Shown here in pieces: positions 11,727 through 24,237 of a DNA stretch of 64,000 bases (position 1 is the stretch's first letter; each line of letters opens with the position of its first letter). The notes below the pieces were generated by a model. The model was not told the origin of the DNA. It ran no database searches and saw only the letters and a program-made list of their open reading frames with translations. Source of the DNA: Quercus robur (Eukaryota > Streptophyta > Magnoliopsida > Fagales > Fagaceae); assembly GCF_932294415.1 (NCBI RefSeq), contig NC_065544.1, forward strand, positions 38,333,293 through 38,397,292, read 5' to 3'. The translations under genes and the position numbers were made by a program.

Positions 11727-12532
11727 TCTCTGGTGCTAAAAATTGCTTATATGACTCTTTAATAATTATATATATAAAAGGATTTATTACCCTTGCTGTT
11801 TAGTGTGTGATATTTTTACTCGCTTAGTTGTTCTTCAATAATTGTAGGACATTGTCCTAAGAATTTGTGATCAATAGTCCAATCAAAGTTATAATTCTAT
11901 AAGTTGTAGATAAGTGTTTAGTTGTCTACTATTTCTTAAGTTTCAAATTTTATAGCATTTGCATGGGGATTAGGCAAAAGTTTAGCTAAACTTAACTTAA
12001 AAAGTTACTTTTCCCTTATTGCCTAATCCATTTCTTACTTGTGCAACCACAAGACTTTCTATTTGTTTTACTACTTTATTTAAATATTAAATAAATAGCT
12101 ACAGAGAGAAAGGGGTAATTTGAGAGAGAGAATGAGCTGTTGAAAAAATGAGTAGTTTATTGAGCTACAATGTTATGTATTTTTAGGAAAGAATGATAAT
12201 AAAGATGCATTATTTCTATTGGGTTACTAGTTAATTTTGAGTTTTTTTTTTTTTTTTTTTTTGGAGTTTGTTCAACATATTTTCATTGGACCTGTCCAAT
12301 TGTCGAATGATAATACTACAAATTTTACAATATAGAACTTATAAATTGATGTTTAGCTAATCACAAGAAAGCAATTCAAATTTTAATGTATTAGGTTTTT
12401 AAAGTTCACTAATCACATTTATTATGATATTAGTATGTAAATATTTTGTAGTAAAATTCATGTTACCTTTTCCATTTTTCTTTTACACTTTGTTTGTTTT
12501 GAAGTACAATATTTTATGTATGTAAAACATTT
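11727..12532 (+). other. 3' flank of UGT A1
   Basis: About 800 bp of AT-rich non-coding DNA with an A/T-rich candidate polyadenylation zone ('aataattatatatataaaagg', near 11761-11781). It is nearly identical to 42389-43202 downstream of B1, and has a poly-T run near 12242-12262. No gene seen. Confidence 0.6.
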
Positions 12533-15500
12533 TCAGGTGTTTGGTATGACAAATAATATCTTTTAAGAAAACCACCAAAACCGATGGCTCAACCACTGGA
12601 GACGCTGGGGCCTAAGATTCGGTGACTAGATTGTCAACATTGATGGCCAAAATAGTGTCTTCGGTTATTGGACCTTCAGTACCGATCACTAGAATGGTGT
12701 CTATTGACTGAACTGCAGACACCGATCATTAGAACTATTGCTTCGACCATCAAGCCCACTAGCACTAGTCACTTGAGCACATAGGGTGAGGGGAAGCCAC
12801 CGGATAGGATAGGGGGAAGCCACTGTTTGTTTAACCAAAATTTTAAAGGTAAAACGTTTTATAGCTTTTCATAAAGGATTTTATAGTCAATGAAAAATAT
12901 TTTATAAGTTTGACCATATTTTACTTGCAAACTGTAGACACTCTATTTTACAACTTGCATTTAACCAACAGGTAAGTCTTTAGATTTGTGATACAAAACA
13001 AATCTTGATGCTCTAACAATCATAATGGTATGTCATGGGTTTTGATCGGACCACCTGATCAAAAGTTATTATACAAACAATTTTCAATGATCATGCCTCA
13101 TCTACACAATGAGCCCGATCACGTCCTATTTTAAACACTTAATTTTGATTGGTTTTCACAAGAATTAATTTAAAATTAATTAAGTGTGATTTTTTTATTG
13201 AATTTCATTTTACTTCAATTTTTTTAAGAAATAATAAAAAATGTTTTCCTTTATGGCATCTTATCTGCTTTAAAAAAAAAAAAAAAATTAGGGAGAGAAA
13301 AAGATATGATCCATGAAAAAATTCAAAAAAATAGAAAAATGCTCAAAAAAACGTTATTATTCTCAGCAGCAACTTGAATCACATTTTTGGCCAGAAAAAC
13401 GTTGAAATTTGATTTTCTTTATTTCTAGAAAAGTTGTAGAGAATTGAATTTCCTTTTAACAAACATCAATCCCAAATCAATTGGAATTTTGAGCAGAAAT
13501 TTATAGCCAAAATACGAAACAGGTGCATAAGATAACACAAATTCAGCATCAACTTCAATTTTCTTTCAAAATTTCAAATGGGGATCAACATCAAATCTAT
13601 TCAAGCTTATCTAATAGGCTTATCCCTTCCCTTAGCTTCAGAAGAAAGTTTTCGAAAAATAAGTTGGATTGAAAAACAGATACATTCTATGAAAAATTTC
13701 AAAAAAAATAAAAACAGAAAAATGATAAAAAAAACATTACTATTTTCAGCAGCAACTTGAATCATATTTTTGGCCTGGAAAATGTTGAAATTTTGTTTTC
13801 TATATTTCTGGAAAAGTTGTACAGAATTGAATTTCCTTTCTAAAAAAACCAATCTTGAATCAATTGGAATTTTTACAAGAAAGTTAGAGCCAAAATATGA
13901 AACAGGTGCAGAAGATGACACATGTTTAGCATCATCTTCAACTTCCTTTCAAAATTCAAATAGGGATCAACACCAAATCTGTTCCAGCTTATTTAAACAG
14001 GTTTATCTCCTCCCCTAGCTTCAGAAGAAAGCTAATAACTTAGCTTTAAAGTCAAGCCATCCCTTCCCTTATAATGAGAGAAGACCACTTCCATTTTTTG
14101 AACCCCATTCCCTTTGGAGAGTTACGGAGAAAGGAGAAAAGAAAAGCTATTGTGCAACCATTGTTCTTACTTTAGTTATAGTCTAATACTTCCTTACTTT
14201 CTCCCTAGCCCTATAAGTGATCACTTCTGCCTTTAATTTAATTTATGCTCTATGCTGGTAAGTATTTAATTATATTCTTTAAGTTTCTGCACATGCTTGA
14301 ATAAATGCTTCCAAGTCATTATTTGTTTCTTTCATGATATGTTTGGATGAACATGCCTATATATCTCATTGATATTCCTTTCACATGCTTAGATGAACAC
14401 TTATAGGCTAATGTACAATTTTTTCTTGAGTGCTTAGATGAACATGTCTAGGTAGTTGTTTTACATTTTTTAAATGCTTAAACGAACATGTCTAGAGAAA
14501 CAGCATGACAATTCTTTGTTTTCCTTCACGTGACAATTCTCTATGGATGGTGACAAATAGCATGGCAATTCTCTATTTTCCTTCACATGCTTGGATGAAC
14601 AATTCTAAGTTATTTGCTTTTCATATCATGTTTAGATGAACATGTCTAGGCTAGGAATTCCTTGTTTACATTAATTTCTTAGATGAACATGCCATTACTT
14701 TCATACTTTGTTTACATTTACATTGTTATCTAACAGATTTCACATTTTGTTTCTCTTTATGTTAAATTCCCCAACACATATTTGTTTACAATTCTTACAA
14801 ATTAACATGTTTATATCATATATTGTTTGTATTTGTGTGACATGACATGATATTGGCCACCTTAACCTAGGAGACCGGTTTTACCGGGAGAGATGGGTGC
14901 TTAATCCCTTCCCATCTCGTAAATTAGCCTTCGAACCAAGATCAAGGGTTCTAGACTAGGCTCTTGTATATGCAATTTTACATTTTTTTAGAATGTAATT
15001 AGGAAATAAAGCAATGTAATTTACCTAGATTGTATCTAGGACTAAAAAAGTATTGTAAATTTTTGTTACAAAATTAATGTAAATTGTCATATATAATAAT
15101 AAAACAGAAGCATTTTTTATAGAGAAGGTTTTCTTATTTTTCCATTCAGATTAAATAAGTGGCAACTCCATGTAAAACCCCTGATCTAAGGGAAAGTACA
15201 TTTTATAGTGAATTCGACATTTTGAGCATCACGGTCCCACCCGTTTGTGCAGGTTAGGCCCAATTTGAGAAAAAAATTGGCGGGTTGGGGTCACAGTCGC
15301 TCACACAAACAAACATCTATTTGGTGGCAAGTAAAATCTTTTAAGAAAACCACCAAAACTGGTGGCTCAGCCACTTGAGATGCTGGTGCTAAGGTTCGAT
15401 GATCGGACTGCCAATACCGATGGTGGGAATAGTGTCTTTGGTTATTTGTCCTTTGATACTGGTCACTAAAACAATGTATGTTGATTGAAATGCCGACATT

Positions 15501-15717
15501 GGTCACTAGAATGATTGCTTCAACTATCAGGCCCACTAGCACTAGCCACTAGAGCACATAGGACAAGGAGAAGCCACTAGATAGGATGGGGGGAAGCCAC
15601 AGTTTGTTTTACCAAAATTTTAAAGGTAAAATGTTTTATAGCTTTTTATAAAGGATATTACGGACAATAAAAAATATTTTATAAGTTTGATAATATTTTA
15701 CATGCAAACAAACACCT
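12533..15717. repeat. Old nested repeat block (copy A), flanked by 375-bp direct repeats
   Basis: Direct repeats 12558-12932 and 15336-15709 ('atcttttaagaaaaccacc' to 'gcaaac') flank about 2.4 kb. The outermost ends, AGGTGTTTGG and CAAACACCT, are inverted, suggesting an older inverted-repeat element that was interrupted. Inside are a two-unit tandem repeat of about 390 bp (13265-13655, 13656-14035), scattered 'ttagatgaacatgtctagg' words (14340-14700), and a segment ending in TGGCAACTCCA (15160-15170). That last motif resembles a tRNA-Arg primer site, so 12933-15335 may include a Tat-type LTR with its primer site. ORFs under 105 codons carry no known motif. The same block is present in copy B, so it predates the segmental duplication. 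Confidence 0.65.
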
Positions 15718-15910
15718 AAAAATGGGAAAAATATATGCAAATGTATAAACTAACATGTTACTAAAGATAATAAATGTAATGAGATTTGTAATATCTCTAG
15801 TATCACTCTTTTTATTAAATGTGTGAAGATGATGACTGTCAATTTTTGATGTTGTAGATGATGGTTTTGATGTGCTGGCTAAACTTAAATCAAATCAGAT
15901 TAATAAGAAC

Positions 15911-16363
15911 CACCACATCAAAATGTATTTTTAGCGACTAAAATTAGTGAGGAAATATTTTTCGTCGCTAAAAATACAACTTTAGTGACGAAATATGAAT
16001 TTCGTCACTAATAATGAAAAAAATTATAACGTTTAGCGACGGAAAGAAATTTTGTCACTATTGTGATCTGAAAAATGGGCGCAAGTGGAGGTAAACTTTG
16101 ATGCGAGTTTAATTAATCTATAGCGACGAAATATTTCATCACTAAAAGTTGAAATTTTTAGTGACGAAATATTTTGTCACTGTAGGTATTGCTGTGGAAG
16201 AATTAGCGACGAAAAAAATTCGTCACTAAAAATAATAATAGTTTTGCACTTATATGTTTTTAGTGACGAAATCACAATTCGTCACTAAAAGTATGCTTTA
16301 GCGACGAAATATGAATTTTGTCTCTAAAAATCTTTAAAAAGCCTGGGTTCTTTAGTGACGAAA
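15911..16363. repeat. Cluster of alternating TTTAGYGACGAAA motifs, insertion private to copy A
   Basis: About 450 bp with roughly 15 copies of TTTAG(C/T)GACGAAA or its complement TTCGTC(A/G)CTAAA in alternating orientation, so neighbouring copies can form small hairpins. Copy B has only about 45 unrelated bp here (46594-46635). Such words are common in subterminal repeats of plant CACTA-type transposons; I see no CACTA termini, so this is a fragment or a different element. Confidence 0.7.
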
Positions 16364-16994
16364 ATTTGGGTAAAATAATCTTCTTAATCGGACAATGTGA
16401 TGTTGATTCACTACCAGTTACTATTAATACAATTCCTACAGGAAGATGCATTGTCAATACGAAGGAATTAGGGCAAATACTAGTGTTGTGTGTACGGACT
16501 AGTGTAAAATAGACATTGCCCAAAGCATTATTTCATTCTAGTACTAATACAGCAACCCCATTGGATTAATGGGTTTCATAGTGGAACCACACATGTTAGC
16601 TTGACAAGCATTATAGTCAACATGGGACAAACAAGTTTGTGGATATGAGTATCCAATAATGCGCGTGGGCACTAGGAATGATAATCATTCATCATTAATG
16701 CACGTTGCAGTCAGCACCATACAAAGAAAAATCCTGTGGACTACTTCATACACATATGTTCATATGTTCATGTCCTACAAATTTCTCATAATTACAAGAG
16801 AAATGATACGTTTATAATATTTTTATAACAAATCTTAAGTGGCAGGTTGTTATTAGTTGTTATTATTGCGGCAAAAATGTAATTTTAGTGTTAAGTTCAA
16901 ATTTGAACCAATAACAACTAACTACCTATAATTTGTTGTGAAAATGTTATAAAAATATTGTGAACGTAACATTTCTTTAATTACAAACACTGTA
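16364..16994 (+). other. Upstream region of UGT A2 (copy A)
   Basis: 630 bp collinear with 46636-47098 upstream of B2, plus an extra segment near 16795-16980 ('aatgatacgtttataatatttt ... aaatgttataaaaatattgtg') whose ends are inverted, looking like a short MITE that copy B lacks. No ORF of note. Confidence 0.5.
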
Positions 16995-18426
16995 ATGGCT
17001 AGCAAAAGTCGTCAGCTTCACATATTCTTCTTCCCTTTCATGGCCCATATATGGCCACCTGATACCAACCATGGGCATGGCAAAGCTATTCGCATCAAGA
17101 GGTGTGAAGTCAACCTTTGTCACTACTCCTAGGAACGTGCCTTCATTCTCCAAAACTCGTAGCATCAACATTGATAACCAAATAGTTAATTTTCCAGCTG
17201 TAGAGGTTGGTCTGCCCGAAGGATGTGAGAATATTGACTCAATAGTGGATTCCCAAGAAATGGTTCAGAATTTTTTCAAAGCCACTAAGATGCTCCAACA
17301 ACCACTCGAGCAACTACTACAAGATTTCCAACCTAGTTGCCGACATGTTCTTTCCATGGTCAACTGATATTGCTACTAAATTTGGTATTCCAAGGCTTGT
17401 TTTCCATGGGATCAGGTGTTTTTTTTTTTTTGGTGTCTATTGACCATAGTTTGAGACTACATGAACCTTACAAGAAAGTTTCATCTGATTTTGAACCTTT
17501 TGTCATTCTTAATTTTCTAGGGGAGATAAAGTTGACAAGGATGCAACTTCTTGACTTCATTAAGCATGAAGTTGAAACGGACTTTTCAAAGTGGTTGAAA
17601 GAAGTTATGGAATCAGATTTGAGAAGTGATGGGGTGGTTGTTAATAGCTTCTATGAACTTGTGCCGGCTTATGCAAAGCATTACAAGAAGGTTATGGGAA
17701 GAAAGGAAGGCATGGAATATAGGTCCAGTTTCACTATGCAACAAGGATGCTGAAGATAAAGCTCAGAGGGGAAAGGAAGCCTCCATTGATGAACATGAAT
17801 GTTTGAAGTGGCTTGGTACAAAGAAACCCAATTCTATCATTTACTTATGTTTTGATAGTATAGCAAATTTTAGTGATTCTCAGCTCAGGGAGATTGAAAT
17901 GGGTCTTGAGGCTTCTAAACAACAATTCATTTGGGTTGTGAAGAAAGGAAAAAATGAAAAAGAAGAGGAAGATTGGTTGCCTAAAGGATTTGAGAAAAGA
18001 ATGAAGGCAAGGGGCTAATTCTAAGAGGTTGGGCACCCCAAGTGTTGATTCTTGACCATGAAGCAGTTGGAGGATTTGTGACTCATTGTGGGTGGAATTT
18101 GACCCTGGAAGGAGTGACTGTAGGGGTGCCCATAGTCACATGGCCTTTGAGTGCAAAGCAATTTTACAATGAGAAGTTAGTAACTCAGGTTCTGAAAATT
18201 GGGGTTAATGTTGGTGTTCGGCAATGGATAAGTGGTGGGAGATGGTATCAAGTGGGATGCAATTGAGAGGGCAATGAAGCGAATTATGGTGGGTGAAGAA
18301 AGAGAGGAAATGAGACGCAGAGCCATGGTACTTGAGGAGATGGCAAAGAGAGCTGTTGAAGAAGTGGGATCATCTTACTCTAATTTAAATGCTTTAATTG
18401 AAGAATTAAGTTCACAATTTCCTTGA
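16995..18426 (+). pseudogene. Broken UGT73-like gene A2
   Basis: Homologous over its full length to A1 and B1 and closest to B2. Lesions seen against the paralogs: a 4-bp insertion at about 17047 that shifts the frame inside the catalytic-His motif; an 8-bp loss at about 17341 in the ADMF (Asp) region; poly-T length change and rearrangement near 17415-17440; an indel near 17705; a 1-bp loss near 18005; and an extra base near 18237 before the 'gtgggagatggtatc' segment. The PSPG region is still recognisable ([12 protein letters not shown] at about 18030, HCGWN with Leu replacing Ser). Neutral decay is likely. The ATG context is conserved with B2. No function is expected, though transcripts could exist. 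Confidence 0.93.
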
Positions 18427-18632
18427 TCTTATTTGACACAAGAAATCTCCAATATGGTTCTTTCATCCTTTAAAAAAAAAAAAAAAAATCACTATTGCTT
18501 AGTGTGTGTGAGTTTTACTCGCTTAGTTTTTCTTCAGTAATTATAGGATGTATTCATAAGAAATTGGAAATATGTGGCCACTTACATACTAATCGGAAAT
18601 ATGTGTCCATATACTTACCTACTAGAGGTTAT
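18427..18632 (+). other. 3' flank of UGT A2
   Basis: About 200 bp collinear with 48535-48746 after B2; AT-rich, with a poly-A run near 18473-18488. It ends at the target site of the Pack-MULE. Confidence 0.5.
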
Positions 18633-19008
18633 AATGTTATAGGGTAAATTGTAAAGTAAACTCCTAAAGTTTGAGGTTGTTTGGATTTTACACTTCAACG
18701 TCTCAAAAATTTGATTTTACACTTGGAAATTTGGTTTCGTTAGCAATTCCCACCCCTCGGTTAGTTTTTGCTGTTAAGTGGCACATAGGATTGCTGACGT
18801 GTTTTTTTTTGTTTTTTTTGGGGGGGGGGGGGGGGGGGTGGTGGGGAATCGGCCCTTAAACCACTTTTAAAAAATTCAAGAGCTGTATTCTCCAAATGAC
18901 CCCGTTTCACCCAAAATAAAAACACAAAACTTAGTCAAACATTACAACATCATTTCACAAAACATCAACTCAATTCCCAAATCAAAACCCAAGAACCTAG
19001 CTTTCTAA

Positions 19009-19692
19009 TGTTGGAATTATAGTTTGGAAAATTGTCCAAATTGATTAACAAAGTTACAAAGCAATAGCAATAATATATCAATAAAACAAGATATGCCCAA
19101 ATTAACTTATAAGCAAAATAAATAGGTGCAAAAGCGTATAAAATTAAGGATTAAGTAAAACTTATTGCTGAGGCACGAAACTAAATCCGCTGATTTTGCC
19201 CCCACTAGAATGAATTCGTCGGTGCAAATGGCTCAGGCGGTCGCTCTCCATGATACAATGGCAACTCTGTTAATGTGCACTCACAAACAGAGTTTCGAAC
19301 TCGTCACAAATGCCCAAGAGAAAATTTTCCAGCAAAAACGGAGTAGCTAAAGTATCAAAGTAGTATTTTTTTTTCAACTAATATCATATATGCAGAATTT
19401 TTTGATGGTCTTAGAGCTCTAAAAAGAAAAAAGGAAATAGCTAAAGATGATTAGAGTGAAAAAGGAAAGGCAAAAAACAAAGGAATTTTCTTTCCCATTG
19501 ATGTCACAAGCTGCTATGTATTTTTTGCAAAACATGGGAAGCTGCGGCTGACTATTTTATAAAGAAATATGAGAAGATTGAGGGTTTTGTTTGTTGCCAA
19601 AAATTCCCACGCCAGCCAAGGAAAATTCTAGAGCATGGGCTTGGTCTTTACAACAAAATATCATGGGCTTAAATTTTAAAACATACCCAACA
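19009..19692 (-). repeat. Copia 3' LTR
   Basis: Reads TG...CA. Homologous to 23306-24012. Bounded on the outside by TCTAA and on the inside by the purine-rich tract. Confidence 0.9.
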
Positions 19693-20222
19693 ATCCCCCA
19701 CATGTTTTAAAATTTTGATTTCTTTTAAAAATTTTGGGCAATCACAAGATGAAATTAGTGTTGATTTCTTGTGGAATTGAATCAACACTTGGTATTTGTA
19801 TTCTAGAATTCACAAAATCTTGGTGATACTAGATCTTGAACCAGTTTCATGAACTACAAGAATACAAACACCTTTGCTTGTGAATTCTTGGACGAGTTCT
19901 CGATTTGGCATATTTTGGCCAGGCACCCCACCTGGATTTTCATGAGTGCTCTAGAGAGTTTGCCCTCACTCTCATAGGGGGCAGCCCCACCTCCACACCC
20001 ACATAGTTGAGTTCATCAATTGTGTACTACCACACACCACCTATAAAGGCTATGAATTCATTAAGAGTCTTAAACTCAACCTCACTAGATTGGTAGTAAG
20101 CACTATCTACACCATAGGGAGGGACAATGAGATCTCATTCTCACTAATAGTGCTATCTTGAATCTATCCATGATGTCTATTGAACCTTTGTTGACATAGG
20201 TTGGGTTGTCATCATGGGTGAT
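19693..20222 (-). other. Copia 3' untranslated region
   Basis: 530 bp between the pol stop and the 3' LTR. No ORF of note; includes the purine-rich tract at its LTR-side end. Confidence 0.6.
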
Positions 20223-23200
20223 TCACTCAATGGGCTTAAGTCCCATCTCCCTCGATGTATCATAGACCAATTGTCTAGTTAGCCCTTTGGTCAGAGGATC
20301 CGTAAGATTCTTTTCTGACCGTACAAACTCTATGGCAATTACACCATTGCTTATGAGTTGCCACACTATATTGTGTCTTAGGCATATATGCCTCTTCTTC
20401 CCATTATAAATTTTATTTCTTGCACATGCAATTGCAGCTTGGGAATCACAATGCAATGATATTGATGGTAATGGCTTATCCCATTTTGGTATATCAGCAA
20501 GTAAATTTCTAAGCCACTCAGTTTTAGTACCTGCCTTTTCTAAAGCAACAAACTCGGACTCTATAGTTGATCTAGCATTACAGGTTTGTTTAGAAGACTT
20601 CCAAGATATAACTTCTCCACCTAGGGTGAAAACATAACCACTAGTGGAGTTGGTCTCATCATTATCTGATATCCAGTTTGCATCACAATAGCCTTCTAAT
20701 ACTGTTGGACGACCTGTATATGTAAGGCCCAAATTCATGGTGCCTTTCAAATATCTAAAGAGACGAGTTAGTGAATTCCAATGTTCACAGGCATGATTAT
20801 GTGTATATCTACTAAGTCTACTAATAGCATATGCAATATCAGGGCGTGTACAATTCATTAGAAACATCACACTACCAATAATTTTAGCATACTTAAATTG
20901 TGCAATAGGAGACCCTTTATTTTTCTTTAAATGTATGCTTGGGTCATATTGAGTTCTCACAGAGTCACAATCAAAATGATTGAATTTTTTAAGTACTTTC
21001 TCAACATAGTGTGATTGGGAAAGTGTAATCCCTTCACTATTCCTTATGATTTTTATTCCCAAAATTACATCAGCCTCTCCAAGGTCTTTCATATCAAAGT
21101 TTGAAGATAAGAGATCTTTAGTACTTTTTACAACATCTATGTTAGTTCCTAAAATTAACATGTCATCCACATATAGGCATATGATAACACCACTATCACC
21201 AGAGAATTTATTATACACACATCTATCAGATTCATTCACAACAAATCCATTAGAAATTAAAGTGTTATCAATTTTTTCATGCCATTGTTTAGGAGCTTGT
21301 TTCAAAACATATAATGATTTTCTAAGTTTACACACTATACTTTCTTGTTCTTGAACCACAAAGCCCTCTAGTTGGTCCATGTAAATTTCTTCATATAAAT
21401 CACCATTTAAAAATGCTATTTTGACATCCATTTGGTGAACAATCAATTTATGTATTGAGGCCATAGCAATCAGAATCTTAATTGTAGTTAATCTTGTCAC
21501 CGGTGAATAAGTGTCAAAGTAATCTATCCCTTCCTTTTGAGTATACCCTTTTGCCACTAGTCTAGCTTTGAATTTTTTTATGGACCCATCTGCTTTTAAT
21601 TTCTTTTTAAACACCCATTTGCAACCAATGGTCTTGCATCCTCTAGGGAGTTCAACTAATTCCCATGTATGGTTAGTCATAATTGATTCTAACTCACTAT
21701 GGATTGCATCCTTCCAAAAGGTTGCATCTACTGATTTCATGGCCTCTTGATAAGTTTTTGGGTCATCTTCAATGAGAAAAGCAATGATAAAGTCAGGCCC
21801 AAAGTTGGTTTGGTTTTTAGGTCTTTTACTACATCTTAACTCTGGTGTTGAGTGGTTTTCATCTAAGTTTGAACTTGATCTCACTTGGGGTACGACTAAC
21901 GAGGACGCATTAGTGAGTCTCATTCTCTTCATAGGAAAAATATGCTCAAAGAAATCAGCATCCCTAGTCTCCACTATGGTGTTAGTCTCCAAAACTAAGC
22001 ACTTATAGGCAAGACTATTTTGTGCATATCCTATGAAGACACCTTCATTTTAGGACCTATCTTTTCTTTATGTGGTTCAGGAATTCCAACCTTTGCCAAA
22101 CAACCCCACACCTTCAAGTACCCTAACTTTGGTGCATGTCCTTCCCACAGTTCATATGGAGTTTTTCTAATCCTTTTATGTGGGACCATGTTTAATATAT
22201 GACATGTAGAAAGGATAGCCTCCCCCCACATGTTGGAAGGAAGACCAGAGCTAATGTGCATGGCATTCATCATATCCTTTAGGGTTCTATTTTTCCTCTC
22301 AACTATTTCATTTTGTTTAGGTGTACGAGGTGCAGTGACTTCATGAATAATACCATGTTCTTCACAATTTTTTTTAAACAAAGCTGAACCATATTCTCCT
22401 CCTCTATCAAACCTAAGCCTTTTAATTTTCTTATTTTTCTGATTTTCAACTTTTGTCTTAAATTTTATGAACATGTATTCAACTTCATCTTTACTACTTA
22501 AAAGGTATACTCTTGTATATCTAGAGTAGTCATCTATAAATGTCATATGATATTTTTTACCTCCTCTACTCATATAATTTTTGAAGTCTCCTAAGTCACT
22601 ATGAATGAGTTCTAAAAGTTCAAAGCTCCTTTCAACAGTTTTGAAAGGTTTTTTTGAAATGTTTTGCTTCTACACATATTTCACATTTTGAATGCTTTGA
22701 ATTAGTTAAGTTTGGAATTAGGCTCATTTGTTTCATTCTTTTGAAGGCTGCAACATTCACATGCCCTAGCCTACCATGCCAAAGATCCAAAGACTCAACA
22801 ATATAAGCAGAAGAGTTACTAGATATATTCATGTTCTCACAATCAGTTTCAAGCACAAATAAGCCTTCATGACAAAATCCCTTGCCCACAAAATCACCAT
22901 TTTGACTAAGAACAATCTTATTAGATTCAAAAACAATTTTTAGGCCTGCCTTATTGAGCAAGAACCCATAAACTAAATTTCTACACATGTTAGGAACATG
23001 AAGAACAGAGTGCAAGGCTAAAGACTTACCTGAAGTAAATTTCAAAAGTACCTTTCCCCTTCCAATAACTCTTGCAATACCAGAGTCTCCCAAATAAACA
23101 TTCTCTTCATCTATTACTTCCTCATAATTAAGAAATAAATCCTTGCTGAAGCAAACGTGTCTATTAGCCCCAGTGTCCACTACCCAATCAGTTATGTTAT

Positions 23201-23279
23201 TGACTAACTTCATTTCCGAAACAAGTGCTGCCTCATATTTAATGACAACATTAGGAACATCATACATTTTGTTAATCAA
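20223..23279 (-). pseudogene. Copia pol polyprotein remnant (protease-integrase-RT-RNase H)
   Basis: Three collinear - strand ORFs (23279-22632, 22573-22031, 21992-20223) form a Copia-order pol. In order: protease motif VVDTGAN; GAG-pre-integrase block DLWHGRLGH with a following Cys pair; integrase core with DDYSRY, FDRGGEY and PRTPKQNEIVERKNRT; reverse transcriptase with [24 protein letters not shown] and the catalytic YVDDM; RNase H with GYCDANW and STIESEF. Frameshifts sit near 22650 (poly-T tract) and 22050. The gag part is missing. The order protease-integrase-RT-RNase H is diagnostic of Copia rather than Gypsy. The long RT/RNase H frame (589 codons) is open, suggesting moderate age. Confidence 0.93.
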
Positions 23280-23305
23280 TTAGAACATAAATAGCTTCTT
23301 AAGAT

Positions 23306-24012
23306 TCTTGGAATTATAGTTTGGAAAATTGTCCAAATTGATTAATAAAGTTACAAAGCAATAGCAATAATATATCAATAAAACAAGATATGCTCAAATT
23401 AACTTATAAGCAAAATAGACAAGTGCAAAAGCATATAAAATTAAGGATTAAGTAAAACTTATCACCGAGGAACGGAACTAAATCCACTGTCCTTAAGAAG
23501 CAATTTCGCCCTCACTGGAATGAATCCGTAGGTGCAAATGGCTCTGGCGGTCGCTCTTAAGGATACAACAACAACTTTGTTAATGTGCACTCACAAACAG
23601 AGTTTCAAACTCATCATAAATGCCCAAGAGAAAATTTTCCAGCAAAAACGAAGTAGCTAAAGTATCAAAGTAGTATTTCATTTTATTTTGTTTTTAACTA
23701 ATATCATATATGCAGAATTTTTTGATGGTCTTAGAGCTCTAAAAAGAAAAAATGGAAATAGCTAAAGATGATTAAAGTGAAAAAGTAAAGGCAAAAACAA
23801 AGGAATTTTCTTTCCCATTGATGTCACAAGCCGCTATGTATTTTCTGCAAAACATGGGAAGGTGCAGCTGACTATTTTATAAGGAAATATGAGAAGATTG
23901 AGGGTTTTGTTTGTTGCCAAAAATTCCCACGCTAGCTAAGGAAAATTCTAGAGCATGGGCTAGGGCTTTACAACAAAATATCATGGGCTTAAATTTTAAA
24001 ACATACCCAACA
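23306..24012 (-). repeat. Copia 5' LTR
   Basis: 707 bp, paired with 19009-19692. It carries an extra segment near 23495 relative to its partner, and its inner edge is damaged. Confidence 0.9.
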
Positions 24013-24237
24013 TCTAACACGTACAAATCAATCATGAACCTAGACCAGCTCCATCATTAACAGCTTCAAATCAAGTCCGCCGATAGTGAGCTACTATTCC
24101 AGCTCTGTTTTTCTCTTTTTTTGGAAATGGTTTACTTGAGCCTTCATTACAGTTTTTGTCACTGAAAAGATTTGGATTTTTGGGGTTTTTGTTGCTGGAT
24201 GAACAGAATAATTGGGGGTTTTTGTTGTGTATTATAG

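Larger units (their letters stand above)
19009..24012 (-). mobile_element. Ty1/Copia LTR retrotransposon, internally deleted, nested in the Pack-MULE
   Basis: LTRs at 19009-19692 (3' LTR in element sense) and 23306-24012 (5' LTR). They are clearly homologous but differ by substitutions and short indels. The target duplication TCTAA is perfect (19004-19008 and 24013-24017). A purine-rich tract (in element sense, ACATGTGGGGGAT) abuts the 3' LTR. The pol region is read on the - strand. No primer site and no gag are present: right inside the 5' LTR (its terminal TG is changed to TC) the sequence passes almost directly into the protease region, so a deletion removed the LTR edge, primer site and gag. 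The element cannot move on its own. Confidence 0.92.
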
